DNA of 64,000 bases. Origin: JAGRKR01 sp041397725 (GTDB taxonomy: Bacteria > Pseudomonadota > Alphaproteobacteria > Rhizobiales > Hyphomicrobiaceae). The stretch's first letter is position 1; every line of letters begins with the position of its first letter. The notes beneath the pieces are model-generated. The model did no database searches. It was not told where the DNA came from and saw only the letters and a list, made by a program, of their open reading frames with translations. Below are positions 63,753 to 64,000 of the stretch, in pieces. The DNA lies in contig JAWKVZ010000001.1 in NCBI GenBank assembly GCA_041397725.1, forward strand, positions 62,001-126,000, in the 5' to 3' direction. Made by a program: the position numbers and the translations under genes.

Positions 63753-63932
63753 GCTTCGGGCACGTTGGCGGAGCAGCGCACGAATGAGACGCTGCTCCTG
63801 ACCCTGCCAGTCTGACGACGCGTTCCAGCCTAACGCCGGAACGGGTCGATGGCGCAGGGTCCCCATCTCAGTCTGCGGGACCGTCCGGGCAATTGCAGAG
63901 CACGCGGTTCCGGTGTTGCGCGGGGACAGCGT

Positions 63933-64000
63933 ATGCGACGGGTCGTCATTACAGGTCTCGGTCTGGTCACGCCGCTCGGCTGTGGCGTCGATGCGTCGTG
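63933..64000 (+). CDS. fabF: 3-oxoacyl-ACP synthase II, N-terminal part (partial)
   Basis: The first 22 codons are in the window and read M-R-R-V-V-I-T-G-L-G-L-V-T-P-L-G-C-G-V-D-A-S, the standard start of FabF/KAS II. The gene continues beyond the window edge. It extends acyl chains by condensing acyl and malonyl-ACP. The order after acpP is the usual one. Confidence 0.9.
   Translation, partial: MRRVVITGLGLVTPLGCGVDAS

Overview
The window is about 64 kb of GC-rich, gene-dense chromosomal DNA from an alphaproteobacterium, most likely of the order Hyphomicrobiales (Rhizobiales). This rests on gene content and order: cysE next to a DUF3126 gene, an IscU-like gene divergent from hisI, a DUF2865 secreted protein, a DUF6867-like membrane gene inside a liv operon, and the order rpsF-rpsR-DUF2232-rplI divergent from fabD-fabG-acpP-fabF. 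I saw no rRNA operon, insertion sequence, integrase, prophage or CRISPR array. One tRNA (Val, anticodon CAC) is present.

Layout. 1-22 kb is mainly housekeeping and small-molecule metabolism: epoxide-hydrolase-like enzyme, crotonase, cysE, gamma carbonic anhydrase, a LapG-like cysteine peptidase next to a double-PilZ protein, a PAS protein, rhomboid, CBS, patatin, hisI, IscU-like scaffold, nadE, gltX, purB, a DadA-like oxidase and a P1 peptidase. 22.8-28.3 kb is a complete branched-chain amino-acid type ABC operon (livH-M-G-F, small membrane protein, binding protein). 28.5-32 kb is mixed (papain-like protein, TauD-type dioxygenase, cytochrome b561, phosphodiesterase).

32.4-44 kb is the metabolic highlight, a sulfur-oxidation region. 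It holds aprM-aprB-aprA (APS reductase with membrane anchor) and downstream genes for a 118-aa protein, a SlyD-like isomerase and an easily missed 52-aa protein. Next come dissimilatory-type ATP sulfurylase (sat) with an MFS transporter, and a YeeE/YedE (TsuA-like) sulfur transporter followed by a flavoprotein and a HAD hydrolase. Together sat and apr allow sulfite to be oxidised to sulfate via APS with ATP formation. An ATTC-N8-GAATATG motif occurs upstream of both the apr block and the yeeE gene and may be a shared operator.

44-50 kb carries an inositol-monophosphatase-family enzyme, a secreted protein, tRNA-Val, a methyltransferase, a queuosine-precursor transporter, and polyamine genes (agmatinase and a fold-III ornithine/lysine decarboxylase with a structured leader). 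50.5-57.8 kb is a second Liv-type ABC operon with a Tat-dependent binding protein, divergent from a TrmB-family regulator followed by nitrilase and RidA genes. It looks like a self-contained nitrile or amide uptake and degradation locus. 58-64 kb returns to the ribosomal protein and fatty-acid synthesis core and ends inside fabF.
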